Assembly (NCBI RefSeq): GCF_020379485.1 | Contig: NC_063437.1 | Coordinates: forward strand, 14,471,726 to 14,535,725 | Direction: 5' to 3' | Origin: Brassica napus | Taxonomy: Eukaryota; Streptophyta; Magnoliopsida; Brassicales; Brassicaceae | DNA: 64,000 nt | Part shown: piece by piece, positions 10,192 to 21,809 of the stretch | Position numbering within the stretch: the first letter of the stretch is position 1 | Layout of the letters: every line of letters begins with the position of its first letter | Program-made: the position numbers and the translations under genes | The notes under the pieces: generated by a model | What the model saw: the letters and a program-made list of their open reading frames with translations, nothing else | What the model was told of the DNA's origin: nothing | Database searches by the model: none

Positions 10192-12997
10192 GACTCTAGG
10201 CACCACCTATTATTATCTCTTTTATATTATGTGACTGTAATCCATCCATCAGATAGACTTCTGTTTTATTAATTAAACTATTTGACAATTTTTTAGTCCC
10301 CAACTTTTAATGTCTTTCACGCAATTAGTTATCACTCTATTCCCTAGTTAAAAAAGAAACATTATGAAAATGGAGAGAAGACTTCTAAATGTTACCAGAA
10401 CCACCCTCTCTAAAGTCTAAACCCCATTGTTTATGTTTTATAAATCAGTTTATATAGCAGCATCCTTTATTAAAGAGTTCGATACCAATATTACTTTTTG
10501 TGCAAGAGAACAATAGACAGAAGAATAAATTACACAAAAGTATTAACGTTAATGTGACATAAATTCCAGTTACATTTTCCTTTAGACTTTCAAATTATAC
10601 CTCTCTCGATTTAACTTCATTTTCATCTCGTAAGATTTTTGTCTAAGTTCTTTCATATCCCACTGTATCCAATTTTTTTTTCCCCCTCGGTCAAAATAGC
10701 TTGCTCCAAATTCTCTTTGCTTCTCTGCTTAGTGGTTTCAAGTTCCCCTTCTAAATCAGCTCAAACCTGACCAGTAAGAACTATTGGACCAAATAATTGG
10801 ATAGCCAGATGGGCTTATGAGATATTTAGTAATATTACAATGGAAGTTGGAGAACTTCTCAACTAGTACAATTATACACAACACAATATTGAGTTTAAGT
10901 GACCAAAATACTGTGTGTATTGGCAGAAAGATGGGCTCCCCACACCCGCGTTGCTGACTTGGCTTGGGCTCGGGGGCTTTTGGGGCTTCAGAGAATGTAG
11001 GGCGAAGATGTTTGTTAGACCAAATTATTTTTACCTTTTAGCCAAAGATTAAAAGGTAAAAATGAAAGATTTTTTTTTTAACACTGATTTATTACGATTT
11101 TACAATTATGATATAGTCTTTAAACTTTAACCAATAGGTTACGGTGCTTCCACATTTTTTTATTTTTTTATTTTTAATTTTTTTTTTATTTAAATAATAA
11201 TTAATTATATATATAAATAACAAGGGCATAAGAGTCTTTTACCACTTAATAAAGAAGGTATTTTTGAAAATGTCTCATTAGTAGTGCTAAAAATGAAAAG
11301 TGATACCATGAAAGTGGTAAACATGTAATTTTCCCAATTTTTTAACGCTCAACTCCCAAAATTTCCGCTAGATTTTTGCTAACATGCTCGCATGCAGCGT
11401 TAATATGTAAAATTTCTTGTCTCTTCTTTAAATAAGTCGTCTCTCATTCATTCGATATGTTTTTACATCAAAAAATTCAAAATAAAATTCCTCTAAAGTA
11501 ACCAGTTAGTCAAGAGTCCTTCATAGATTTTAGTTTGTAAAGATGGTTCATGAGTGGCGCATGAATGATCAATCTTGTTTTTTTCATGATGATCGTTTTC
11601 TTTTTATTTATTGTAATTAGAACTTTTTTTTCTTTTCAGTTTTTTTTTATAAAATCACATAAATAATAAAAGAAATGTCTATAAGTTATATGTTTTATAA
11701 CAAGATGAAATTAAATGTTCTTTTCTTTTTAATTTTAATAAAAGAATATCAATAAAAGAAGGAAACATCTTTAAGTTTTAATATACATATATTTAGTGTA
11801 TATATACTAACATATTTTTGAATAAAAAATATACTTCTTTCAAAAGATAATATAATATTTTAATATAAATAATATTTGTATAAACTGATTATGTAAAATC
11901 ATTATTTTCAGAAAATGAAATATGTTTATATTTTTATTCACATTCATGCATGACTTTATAATAAGATTAAGGGTCATGTTTGCTTATGCAATACTGTACC
12001 ATTTATCATTTTAGGTTTTTCCAATATTCTCTTTGAAATTAAAATATATCAAAATATAAAAAAAGTCTAAAAATAAGAATAAAACTAAATGCAATAAAAT
12101 AATTATTTTAAATCTAGTTAGATCAGAAAGAAATATTTCAGGCTAATACATGAAACTCGACATAAATAATGAGTAATTGAAGTGATCCAAATTATTATAC
12201 TAAAACAGATGTAAGCAACAAATTATTAATTTAGATTAGTATTCTTCTGTTTAATATGCATACGTATAAATTACGAACTACTTAAACTTAATGAATAACT
12301 GAAAACGATATATTAACAAATTATTACATTTAACCTTCTCAATATTTGTATATGTGCATTAATTTTGCAAAGATTATCATTTATGTTCACTCATGCAACT
12401 TTGAATTAATAAACACTTTTTAATTTATTTCCGAAACTAACAAATAGCTCAGTATACATAAGCTTATGAAAATATTTTATAAATATATAATAATTAAAAA
12501 TACTAAGTGCAACTAAATCATACAACAAATATAATTCAATTGAGAAGAATAAAATGTAATTCAATATTTTCCAGAAGAAGTGGATCATTCAGATTTTTTT
12601 ATAAGCAAAATCACATATTTATCTTAAAAAGGTTTATTTTTCATAAATAGAAATTATAAAATACTTAACTTATAAAACAAATCAATTTTTATATATTGTG
12701 AACATTTATATATATGCATAAGACTAAGAAAGGAAGAATGGCTTAATTATTCTCTAGAAAAGGTTTTAAAATGCTATAGTATATATTTTGTTTTTTTTTT
12801 TGGTTTACGAAAAAAAATTAGTAGTATAATACTAAAATATCATCAAATATAATATATCGCTGGATCTAGATTTCATCATCTTCCAGATCTAACCGTCACC
12901 AGAAATTTAAAAGGAAACAACAAAAAAAAAAAGGAAAAGAGAGAGAGAGTGAGAATAAAACTAACAAAATGAGCAACTGAGCAAAACATACAAACAC
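10192..12997. other. AT-rich spacer, no gene seen
   Basis: About 2.8 kb between the HLL-like and NHL genes. The start is the 3' UTR region of the HLL-like gene and the last ~150 bp hold the leader of the NHL gene, including a GA microsatellite at about 12938-12950. In between the sequence is very AT-rich with long A and T runs. I find no recognisable coding exon, terminal inverted repeat or poly(A)-ended insertion. Confidence 0.5.
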
Positions 12998-13831
12998 ATG
13001 GCACCAAACGATAACCATTTCCCATCTTCAAAGCCACCATCCACCGCTCCTCCTCCTCCTCCGCCGATCCCAAATGGATCATCAACAAACTCTAAACCCA
13101 ATCCCCTCCCGCCACGTCAGCCTATCCGTCAACAGCTCTACTCCGACCCCCGTCAACAACAACAACGACGGTGGCAGCGGCCAAGCAACCGCCGGATCTG
13201 CTGCTGCTGCTGCTTCTGGTCGATCCTAATCCTCCTCATCACCCTCCTCGTCGCTTCTCTCCTCGCAATCGGACTCTACGTCGTCTACCAGCCTCGTCCG
13301 CCGTCGTTCACCGTCGCCTCGCTCCGAATCCACCGCTTCAATCTCACCGCGTCCCCCGATTCCTCCGCCGCGCACCTCTCCTCCCTCTTCAACTTGACGC
13401 TGATCACCAAAAACCCTAACTCCCAGTTCGTCTTCGATTACGAGCCGTTGGTACTCTCCGTCGTGACTGATCCGGACGCGATCTTCCTCGGAAACGGCAC
13501 GGTTCCGGCTTTCTCGAGCGGAGAGAGGAATCTGACTTCGTTCAGAGGAGTCGTGCTGACGTCCACGGAGGCTCGCGAGCTCGATTTCGGCGATGGATTG
13601 GGATTGAAATCGGATTTGAAGCGGAGGAGTGGATTGGATCTGAAGATAGTGATGGACACCAAGGTGGAGATTAGAATGGGGAAATTGAAAAGCAAGAGAG
13701 TTGGGATTAGAGTTTCTTGCGGCGAGATTAGAGGGAGCTTGCCTAAAGGTAAAGCCGTTTCGATGGCGTCCACTGATAAGTCCAAGTGTAAGGTTGATCT
13801 CAGGATCAAGATCTGGAATTGGACATTTTAA
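12998..13831 (+). CDS. NDR1/HIN1-like (NHL) LEA_2-domain membrane protein
   Basis: A single-exon gene of 277 aa from ATG at 12998 to TAA at 13829-13831. The N-terminal ~65 residues are cytosolic, rich in Pro, Ser and Gln (a run of seven prolines). Then RRICCCCCFW, five adjacent cysteines (68-72) suited to palmitoylation, leads into one membrane helix at about 73-96. YQPRPPSF marks the start of the extracellular LEA_2 domain, with several N-glycosylation sequons (NLT, NGT). The order tail-CCC-helix-RPPSF-LEA_2 is that of NHL proteins linked to pathogen response and membrane-wall attachment. By residues such as LGNGTVPAF and SKCKVDLRIKIW it is closest to the NHL13 group as I recall it. The coding part is much richer in C (CTC, CCG, GTC codons) than the AT-rich surroundings. 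Confidence 0.88.
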   Translation: MAPNDNHFPSSKPPSTAPPPPPPIPNGSSTNSKPNPLPPRQPIRQQLYSDPRQQQQRRWQRPSNRRICCCCCFWSILILLITLLVASLLAIGLYVVYQPRPPSFTVASLRIHRFNLTASPDSSAAHLSSLFNLTLITKNPNSQFVFDYEPLVLSVVTDPDAIFLGNGTVPAFSSGERNLTSFRGVVLTSTEARELDFGDGLGLKSDLKRRSGLDLKIVMDTKVEIRMGKLKSKRVGIRVSCGEIRGSLPKGKAVSMASTDKSKCKVDLRIKIWNWTF

Positions 13832-14180
13832 TTTTTCTTTAAATACTTTCTATTTTTTTTTTAGTATACAAAAGGAAAAAAATCGGAATTTTTCATTTGA
13901 TGTGTATTGTTGTTGTATACTTGAGAGAGTTTGAGAGAGTTCGTCTGTTGTATTGTGGATGAGAGAGTTCACAGTTTGATGTAACGTGAAAGGTTCTTTT
14001 TTTTTTTTTAATATTGTATAATGAAAACGTCATTCTTGGTTCCCCCGTCGATCATCCAAGTACAGTTCAGTTCAGTGCAGTTGTTTTTTCTTTCTTTCTT
14101 GTGCATTATTCTCTACGTTTTATTGTTATCAGATTCTGGAGCTAGCCGGCGAAATAAATGAAGAAAACTACAATTGAATA

Positions 14181-14444
14181 TTCACTCTGTTCCTGGAAAA
14201 AGAATTTTATTTTTTAAAAAATAATTAACTTTTTACAATTAAATTTATTATTTATTTTACTATACATTTTTCAATAAATATCAACTAATATAATTCAACC
14301 AATTCAAATATTTTCAATTAATGTTTTTTAAAAGTATACAACTTTTCAACATTAACTACTAAAAGTATCTTAAAATTTTAGAAAATCTATAATTTTAGAA
14401 CAAAAAATAAATCTAGAAAATCATATTTTCATGAACAGAGAAAG
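14181..14444. mobile_element. Stowaway-like (Tc1/mariner) MITE, 264 bp
   Basis: TA dinucleotides flank it at 14179-14180 and 14445-14446. The left end is TTCACTCTGTTCCTGG and the right end, read in reverse, CTTTCTCTGTTCATG, a match over CTCTGTTC. This fits the CTCC(C/A)TCTGTTTC-type termini of Stowaway MITEs. The interior is AT-rich and non-coding. Confidence 0.6.
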
Positions 14445-15440
14445 TATTATTTCACCAGTTGATTAAATAAATACGGTATAAAACAATTTTAATAGTTAAG
14501 AAAAAGTTCTGAGAAATTGATTCCCTAAATTTTACAGAAAGTTTTAGAAAAAAAAAATACATATTTCTAAAATAAAAATCAAAATCCATGTTTCATCACA
14601 ATAACGAACGATAACTGTTTTTTTTTTTACAATTGTTTTTATTTAATGATATTAATATTGTGAAAAAAAAACTGAATGATAATACTCTGAATCATTAAAG
14701 ATAATAATTTTCCTTGCATCTAATATGTAATATAAATGCAAAAATACATCATGTTATTGATAATATTTTTAAGTTTCAGTAAAATTAATTTAGTTGATTT
14801 AAAGTTAACTATTTACAACATCAAAAATACATCTTGATATCGATGATTTGTATTATTTACAGGACTCTTGAATTATTATTTTAATAACTTTATCTTTTAA
14901 AAACTTAATTTATAAGTCAATTTTGAAAGATAATTATATAGATGAAGCATGAAACTAAGAAATTACCAATCAAGATTTTATAAAACCAAAATCTAGAAAT
15001 CAAAAGCAAATCTAAAAACCAAAAACTAAAATTTTAAAAACAAAAACTAATTATTTGACTTGGTTTTTCACATAATGACATTAAACTAATCTTAGAAAAA
15101 AAATTGGTGAGAACTTTGAAAAAAATCGAAAATTATTAATTAATCTAGGATTCTTCATGTCATACTTGGATTTTGTTGTCACATGTTCTCATATTTCTCT
15201 TCTACCCATGTTATTGCAGCCTTGAACATATTGAATTGTTGCATTCATTAATTTTATACATAATCAGGTTTTCTAGATAATGTTTATTAGACCCAAAAAA
15301 ACACACGGTTATAAGATAACGATGATCTCAACAAGGAGGAAAATATTTTCCTTTAAATTCGGGAATCTCGTAAAGTAGAACCGTAATAGGAAAAGTATCC
15401 AGATGACATTCTAATCCTAATTATATTGGAACTCTGCTCT

Positions 15441-15450
15441 ATATATATAA
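15441..15450 (+). promoter_or_regulatory. TATA box of the RBR gene
   Basis: ATATATATAA, preceded by CTCT, lies 47 bp before the ATG at 15497. Position and sequence suit a plant core promoter and imply a leader of roughly 15-25 nt. The assignment is by motif only. Confidence 0.5.
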
Positions 15451-15496
15451 ATCAGACCCACTAAGAAGTACAAAGTACTCGCAACAGATACAATAC

Positions 15497-16919
15497 ATGG
15501 AGGAAGATGGCACTTTAGTACGAGAAGATGACCCAAAGTCATCTGAATCCTGCCGTCTTTACTTCAAGGGCTTGATCAAGAAGGAAACAACTACTGTTTT
15601 GGCCGGATATGAAGTTGCCATCTGCGACAAAGACAACAAACTGTTGTTTCAGATGAAGGGATCACATCATGACTCGGCCACTACAGTTCTGGAGGCTGAG
15701 CTTATGGCATTGAGACGAGGACTAATTGAAGCTGTGCGTTTAGGGATCACTCATATCTCAGTCTACTGTGATTATCAAACTATTTTCGAATTGGTTAGTT
15801 TTTTTTTTTCTTGGCCGTGGAAGGTTTCACATGTCTTTACGTCAATATTGTAATATATATATATTTATTTTCAATATATATATATATGTTTCACGTTGAA
15901 TGTCTTAGGTCATGGGGAGATCCGTGCCGGAGCAGCAAGATAACATTGCCTTGCTAATGGGTGATGTGCAACGCATCAGACAGCAATTGACATCTAGTAT
16001 CCCTGTTCTGGTGACCGAAGACCAAACTAAGTTTGCTTATAAACTTGCAATGGAAACTGTAGTTTCGGAAATCAGCATTAGTATGCCTCTTGCTCAGAAG
16101 ATGACTTGCCCTATCTGCTTTGATGATGACTTGGAAGCTCATCAGATGTTTTCTGTTGCTTTATGTTGCCATCAGTTCTGCTTCGAGTGTGTGAGACGAT
16201 ATATAAACGTGGGACTGATGGAGGGAAGAGCATTGGGATGTCCTCATTTTAAATGCAAGTCTAAGCTTACACTTACAAGTTGTTACAATCTTCTGACACC
16301 TAAACTAAGGGAGATGTGGCAACAAAGGATCAATGAGGAATCGATTCCCGTTGTGGAGAGAGTTTACTGCCCAAACCCGAGGTGTTCGGCTTTCATGTCG
16401 GAAACCGAGCTCTCTAAATCATCTGAGTCGATGAGAAGTTGCATCAAATGCGATCAACCCTTTTGCATCAACTGCAGAGTTGCATGGCATAGTAACTTGT
16501 CATGTGCAGATTACAAGAGACTGGGTCCGAATCCTACAGAGAATGATATAAAGCTCAAAGCACTAGCCAATCAGAAAATGTGGCGTCAATGTGGAAGATG
16601 CCAACACATGATCGAACGAAATCATGGATGCAGCAATGTAGTTTGCAGGTATCGTCATCAACTTATATGAATCGCATTCTCTAGCTTTTTATTATAGTTA
16701 TTATCTTTTTGGAAATTTGGAATTCGATTATATTTTCGCGGAAAATTAACACGGTTAATGGATAGATGTGGGTATTCGTTTTGCTACCAATGTGGAGCTC
16801 AATGGACTCGAGGAGGTTGCCCCCATCGAAAAAGGACAATTGCGGCGGAGACTCGTGGAGTTTTGATCATTGTTTTACTTGTATTAGGCATTTTTACTAT
16901 ATCTATACACATGATATAA
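15497..16919 (+). CDS. RBR-type E3 ubiquitin ligase with degenerate RNase H-like N-terminus
   Basis: Exons 15497-15793, 15909-16648 and 16766-16919; phases agree; 396 aa. Residues ~20-115 resemble an RNase H fold (SCRLYFKGL, EAELMALRRGL, VYCDYQT), but the first catalytic Asp is replaced in YFKG, so it should be inactive. RING1 begins at CPIC (166-169); an IBR region follows with CPNPRC, CIKC and CINC; RING2 is CGRC (327-330) to CYQCG. The thioester cysteine expected for RBR ligases is C340 in NHGC, although the following CxHMxC histidine is missing (CSNVVC). RBR ligases accept ubiquitin from an E2 onto that cysteine. The C-terminus ends in a hydrophobic helix (GVLIIVLLVLGIFTISI), suggesting a tail anchor. 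Position and family recall Arabidopsis At2g26130/At2g26135. The stop codon lies in Helitron-like sequence. Confidence 0.85.
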
Positions 16920-17400
16920 GACATGCGGCCTTGCGCAGAGTAAATTTATATGAAAATTATTTATGAAATATGGTATAAAAATAAAATTTATATTCTTCAT
17001 CGAATTAATATTTTTGGCCCTTAAATAATTTTTTAAAAACATTTGTGTTAATTACATAATTTGTTTACTGATGAGCTTATTATATTTTTAATAATAATTT
17101 AGGTCAAAAATCTCATACCTAATATTTGGTTACAAACTTACAATAAAACGATGCTAGCTCGGTTTTATATTATGATTTAGCAATTTAAAAGTTAATTATG
17201 ACTATGAAAAGTTTACGTTCATGTGTCAATCCTATATATCTTCCATATTTTCTCATTTTGTGTCGTTTTTTCATTTTGAATATTGCTCAATATAAATATT
17301 TATTTTTGAGTTTATTCTAATTTTGTTATTTTGTTTTGGCCTGAGATTTAGAAAATATTTAAAATTTAATATTATTAAAGAGATACATACTTAGGATAAG
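16909..17400 (-). mobile_element. Decayed Helitron 3' end abutting the RBR gene
   Basis: The sequence from about 16909, ATGATATAAGACATGCGGCCTT and onward, aligns with the well-preserved Helitron 3' end at 19707 (CTAGGTTAAGATCCGCGCCTT...), including a TGCGGCC TTGCGC hairpin-like core and a following AT-rich TTATAT segment. CTAG has become CATG. A matching 5' end is not seen before the next Helitron copy starts near 17400, so this is probably a fragment or part of a nested set. Confidence 0.4.
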
Positions 17401-18573
17401 ATTCGCCCCTTGTGCAGAATAAATATTTTATATTTATTACTTATATAATTTTTCTGCATAAAATAATAATTATATTTTAAATAACTACGAAATCAGTTAT
17501 TGTTATGTAATAAATTGACATGTGCATATAAATCAAACGACCGCTCTTGTTATTCGCAATCATTTTAGAGTAAATAAATCAAGACAATCAATCTTATCTA
17601 TCGAATATGATATATAATTAAGGGGTATACTTTTAATAAGGATATTTATTAAATCTTATATATCGTATATGATATATAATTAAATTTAAATGATATTAAC
17701 ATAGATATATTGTATACTTTTAATATGGATATTTATTACATGAGGCTTCTACTCATATGATTTTATGATTATTTACATATTTGTGCAACAAAATTTTACA
17801 CCAATGATTTTTTTTTAATGTGGAATGTTTAGTGGTTTCAATAATTTATAATCATTTAAAAAAAAACAATGAGGATTTCAAAATTAAAATATTAACTTTT
17901 CAATATATGTTCAACGCATATATTTTAGTATGTATTTTCATATGATGTATAGTTTAATTTAAACGATATGAAATATATATATGTATATATATATATATAT
18001 TAACATAAACACCTAGTAAAATAAAATTATTTATTCATATTATTTTATAATCATTGTATCTTATTATAGAAAAAAATTTAAACTTTGATCACAAATGTTT
18101 ATGTGAGACATTTAACAGTTTTAGTAATTTATACTCGTTTTGAAAAAATAAAAATACAACATATACAAAAAAATCTAAATTTTTATTATATAATTAATAT
18201 AGTTGTGTAATTTATTTTAATAATAAATAATTAAACAAAATAATATAAAGTATATAGATTGTTAGCAAATATTTATTAATTAAAATCATTAATTGACATA
18301 TATATATTAATCACATTAGGTAATTCCGTATGTTTTATTTAAGTAAAGAGTATATAATAATTTTATTTTGATAAATGAATGGTCCATAATGGACATACTT
18401 ATAATATTTCCTAACAATTTAATTTTGGACTAACAAAATTTTTAATTGATTCTCAAGCCGCCACGTAAGTAAAATTAACATTCTAATTACGTGACAACTC
18501 AACAGAACACTTTTTTATTTAGTACAAACTACAAATTATAACTTTAAATGTTTTTCTATTAATATATAGGGGA
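17400..18573 (-). mobile_element. Non-autonomous Helitron, decayed 3' end, sibling of 19707-20733
   Basis: On the minus strand the 5' terminus at 18573 reads TCCCCTATATATTAATAG after an A, and the 3' end near 17400 reads like a mutated hairpin and CTAG (CTTAGGATAAGATTCGCCCCTTGTGCAG on the plus strand, with CTTAG in place of CTAG). The interior matches the Helitron at 19707-20733 in several ordered blocks, for example TTTAAATGATATTAACATAG, CACATTAG(G/A)TAATTC and TCTAAATTTTTATTATATA. Both copies have the same orientation. No coding capacity is seen. Confidence 0.65.
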
Positions 18574-18879
18574 TGAACTTTTGAGGTAGTGTACAACTAT
18601 TAAAAAATCACTTTTTACTTAAAAAGATATCATTAAAAATTATTAATTATTCTACAAAATATCGTTTGTTAGTTTTTGATAAATGTAAAATTTACATTGA
18701 AAATATCATCTATATTGAAACATCAAATTTTTTTATAAACAAGGTCTATTTTAAAATGGATGGAGTAAAAGTTTATTAAGCTAAAACACTTTTTTTTTCC
18801 TTTTCGAATGTTAAGAACCAGATTCCCTAGCTCCAGTTAATATATATTTTTTTTAATGGAATGGTAATAAAAAAAATTG

Positions 18880-19706
18880 CGTACTTAAGAGTATTATGCC
18901 TGAACCAGATTCCGAGCTCTAGTTAACTGACCTTGGTGTTGTCATGTCTGATATGTTTCCATGTATCTCATGTACTGAAAGTATTTTTTTTATAGACATC
19001 CTCTTACCCTTCCAAATGAAAAACATCATCTGTTCACATCTCTTTCAAAGTGTGTAAATGCACCTCTATTGAGACCCAAGCCATCTCCAATCGATTCAGA
19101 AACTCCTCTCAAGTAAACCGTTGAAATCTATTCGCAGATCCAAAGCTTTCTCAAAGTCATCAAACACAGCCATTATACTTTTTTAGAGAACGCAACTTAA
19201 CATCGGGTAAGACCATGAAATAATCAGCAAAATTTTAGATAGGTAAAGTCTATGTTTCGACAAGGGGGCGTGGTAACATAATTTCTGTATGTTAGTTGAT
19301 TCATTCAAGTAATAGCTTGGACAGAACGTCCATAACCACAAGAAACAGATCCGGGGAGAGTGAGCAGCCTCTTTTACTTTGGCAGAATCATTTTCAAACA
19401 ATTTGCTATGATCTTTGATATAACCCTGTAGATTACATTACCTCATGAGATAGGTTTATAGTCCTTCATTGATTTTGCCTATTTCCTTTTCGGAACTAGA
19501 GCAAGTAGAGTTGTGTTGACACCTTTTTGGTAAGAATCCTTTTTCGAAGGACTGCACTGCTATAACAACTTCAGAGCCAATAGTATCCCAAACATATTTG
19601 TTGAACTTCAAAAATGTATCCATCCAGATCCGGTGATTTATCATTATCTTCTTAATCTCATCCGGAATGACTTTCTTTATAATCTGAATTTCTTTATAAT
19701 AGCAAA
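18880..19706 (-). pseudogene. LINE reverse transcriptase pseudogene, downstream part
   Basis: In shifting minus-strand frames this encodes a broken LINE reverse transcriptase: VWDTIGSEVVIAVQSFEKGF followed by LPKRCQHNST (the family has FLPKGVN), KEIGKINEGL, a changed PISCGNVIYRVISKI block, then DLFLVVMDVLSKLL (normally YLFVMCMDVLSKLL), and the site where FADD would be, now without the Asp pair. There are many stops and frameshifts. It is cut at 19707 by a Helitron. The upstream part of the same LINE appears at 20734-21300 on the other side. Confidence 0.65.
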
Positions 19707-20733
19707 CTAGGTTAAGATCCGCGCCTTGCGCGGGATGAACATTATATATAAATTATTTTTAAGTATTATATATTTTTTACATATTATTAAATAATAAATA
19801 TACATTGTATAATTAAAAGTTTAGTAACTATTACGTATATAATTAAATTGGTACAAATACTTAAATAAAATTTATTAATCATGGTATAAAATTAAGTTTA
19901 AATGATATTAACATAGTTATATAGTACATTTTTAATATTGACATCTGTTAAAAAATATTTTATACTCATATTTTTTTTGATCATTTGTATTTATTTATAA
20001 CAATTTTTTTAAATCAATGATAACAATAAAAAATTTGTGGGATATTTAATAGTTTTAGTAATTTATAATTTTAAAAACATTCAATGCAAAGTTTAAAATC
20101 TAAATATTAAGTTGTTAATAATTGCTCAAAATGTTTATCAAAAAAATTCAAAGCAAATTCAAAATACTTATGTAGTTTATATGGTATATAATTTATTTAA
20201 AAAAAATATTAATATACATATATATATAATATTTATTAAATGAGATTTCCTACTTATGTAATTTCTTAATCATTTGTATCTTGTTATAACATAAATTTTA
20301 AACCATGGATCAAAAAAATTTCAATGTGAGTTTTTTTAACAACTTTAGTCATTTATATTCGTTTTTAAAAATTCAAAATATAACATATAGGAAAAAATCT
20401 AAATTTTTATTATATAGTTAATGTGGTTGTTTAATTTATTTTAATAAGTTAAAATTTTAAAAAATGATAGAGAATAGACTAATTTTTATCAAATCTTTAT
20501 TATTCAAAATCATTAATTGTCATATATACTTTAGCCACATTAGATAATTCTGTGATTTTTATTTAAGGAAACAATGAAAAATATTTATGATTAATTTATG
20601 GTTAGTTTAATAAAAAGCTTATTATATATTTATATGGACCAACATATTTTTCTAAGGATTCTAAGAATGATTGTGGTGATGACATGTGGCTACAAAAATA
20701 TGTTGTAATGCTTCTCTTTTAATATATAGAGGA
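19707..20733 (-). mobile_element. Non-autonomous Helitron, 1027 bp, both ends intact
   Basis: Minus strand: the 5' end at 20733 reads TCCTCTATATATTAAAAGAG after an A; the 3' end has hairpin CCGCGC-AAG-GCGCGG (plus-strand 19719-19733) then CTAG at 19710-19707 followed by T. Thus A|TC...CTAG|T holds at both sides. The flanks on both sides are pieces of a LINE pseudogene, so the Helitron landed in a dead LINE. The interior is AT-rich and non-coding and matches the copy at 17400-18573. Confidence 0.85.
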
Positions 20734-21300
20734 TTCAGCACCTTGCTGCTCCACACAATCCGTAGACGGCCCATGTGGTTGTGTTCATAATTCGTCAACA
20801 GTGACCAATCTTTAAATAGACTTTTTGATATGTCTAGTAGTGCCTTGTTTTCCTTAACTATGGATTCAATATGATAGCCAAAATCTAACTATCTTCCTCT
20901 TTTACCCGAATAAAGTTTTCCAGCCCTTTGTTTATACCGTTGTAGTTGTTTCCTCTGATAAGACTTGTAGAGCAATCCCCCCTCTCAGAACTATTCATCT
21001 TAAACACCTTTCTCAAAACCCCCTTTTATGTCTGAAACACCTCTGTCCGAGCCATTTTTGTTTGGATCACCTCAGCCTCTCTGACTTAACCATCTCTGCC
21101 CTGAACTTGACAGATGTTGCATCCATTTCAAATACATCCCACCTTCACTATTTTATCTTCCAAATGACATATCTTATTCACAACCTCCCAAGTCCCAACA
21201 GGTCAACGGATCCTTCATCCGACGTAATCTCGTTCCAAATATGTGGTACGCTCTTGGCTAATGAACTTCGTTAGGAAAGCGTGTATCGAACAGTAGTTCT
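20734..21300 (-). pseudogene. LINE endonuclease-region pseudogene, upstream part
   Basis: Minus-strand translation near 20734-20840 gives KSLFKDWSLLTNYEHNHMGRLRIVW, a decayed version of the LINE apurinic endonuclease segment (family: NWSxxTNYEHHxxGRIWVxW). Sequence farther right to about 21300 stays in LINE-like but heavily mutated frames that resemble the C-terminal part of a gag-like ORF1. It is separated from the reverse transcriptase part (18880-19706) by the Helitron; about 1 kb that should lie between is deleted. Confidence 0.5.
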
Positions 21301-21809
21301 GAGTTCTGACACCGACACTATGAAACAGAATAAAACAAGAACACAAACTTCGAACTATATCTGTATGCCTGAATTATATAAACTAAACTAAGCTAGCTGC
21401 TTTTGCTTTGCTTATACCACCACCATACTTGCAAGGACTGGCCTTGAACAAGAAGCAGCAGTTAATGGATACCAATGGATATTACTTCTTATTTTGTTTC
21501 AGCAAACACAAGTCTCACAAAAGTATGTTCTTTAGAGTTATGTTGTAACCTGAAACTGTTCGAGCCAAACTTCTAAGAAGCATCCCACAAGGTTCCAAAT
21601 ACATTAAGACAAACGAACGAGAGAGTAAACACAAAAGACCATTTTGTAGCGAGATTCCGTGTGAGATAAAAGACATTTGTAAAGATAAAATAAAAACTGA
21701 ATATTCTTAATCTCTCACCAGCCAAACCTCCACTGATTCTAAAATACTCTCAAAATAAAAGAGTTTATTCCCAGTAAAAATAACCCCAGCATACACACCT
21801 TTATTTTTT
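21301..21809. other. FTSH4 3' flank, nothing further recognised
   Basis: About 500 bp between the LINE pseudogene and the FTSH4 stop codon. The last ~200 bp are probably FTSH4 3' UTR. I see no exon, repeat boundary or RNA gene. Confidence 0.5.

Larger units (their letters stand above)
13832..15496. other. AT-rich spacer with a Stowaway-like MITE and the RBR promoter
   Basis: The first ~200 bp are the 3' UTR region of the NHL gene. A Stowaway-like MITE lies at 14181-14444. The remaining sequence to about 15400 is AT-rich with no coding signal. The final ~100 bp hold a TATA box and leader for the RBR gene. Confidence 0.5.

Noticed and set aside
13171..13934. Alternative frames within the NHL gene on both strands
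   Set aside because: They overlap a complete single-exon gene with clear LEA_2 features; no independent support.
16766..16966. Open frame beginning MWVFVLLPMW
   Set aside because: Exon 3 of the RBR gene is read one base out of that frame; the RING2 motif CGYSFCYQCG appears only in the RBR frame.
18740..18775. Stowaway right end (GGATGGAGTA)
   Set aside because: The sequence fits such an end, but no matching left terminus could be defined upstream.
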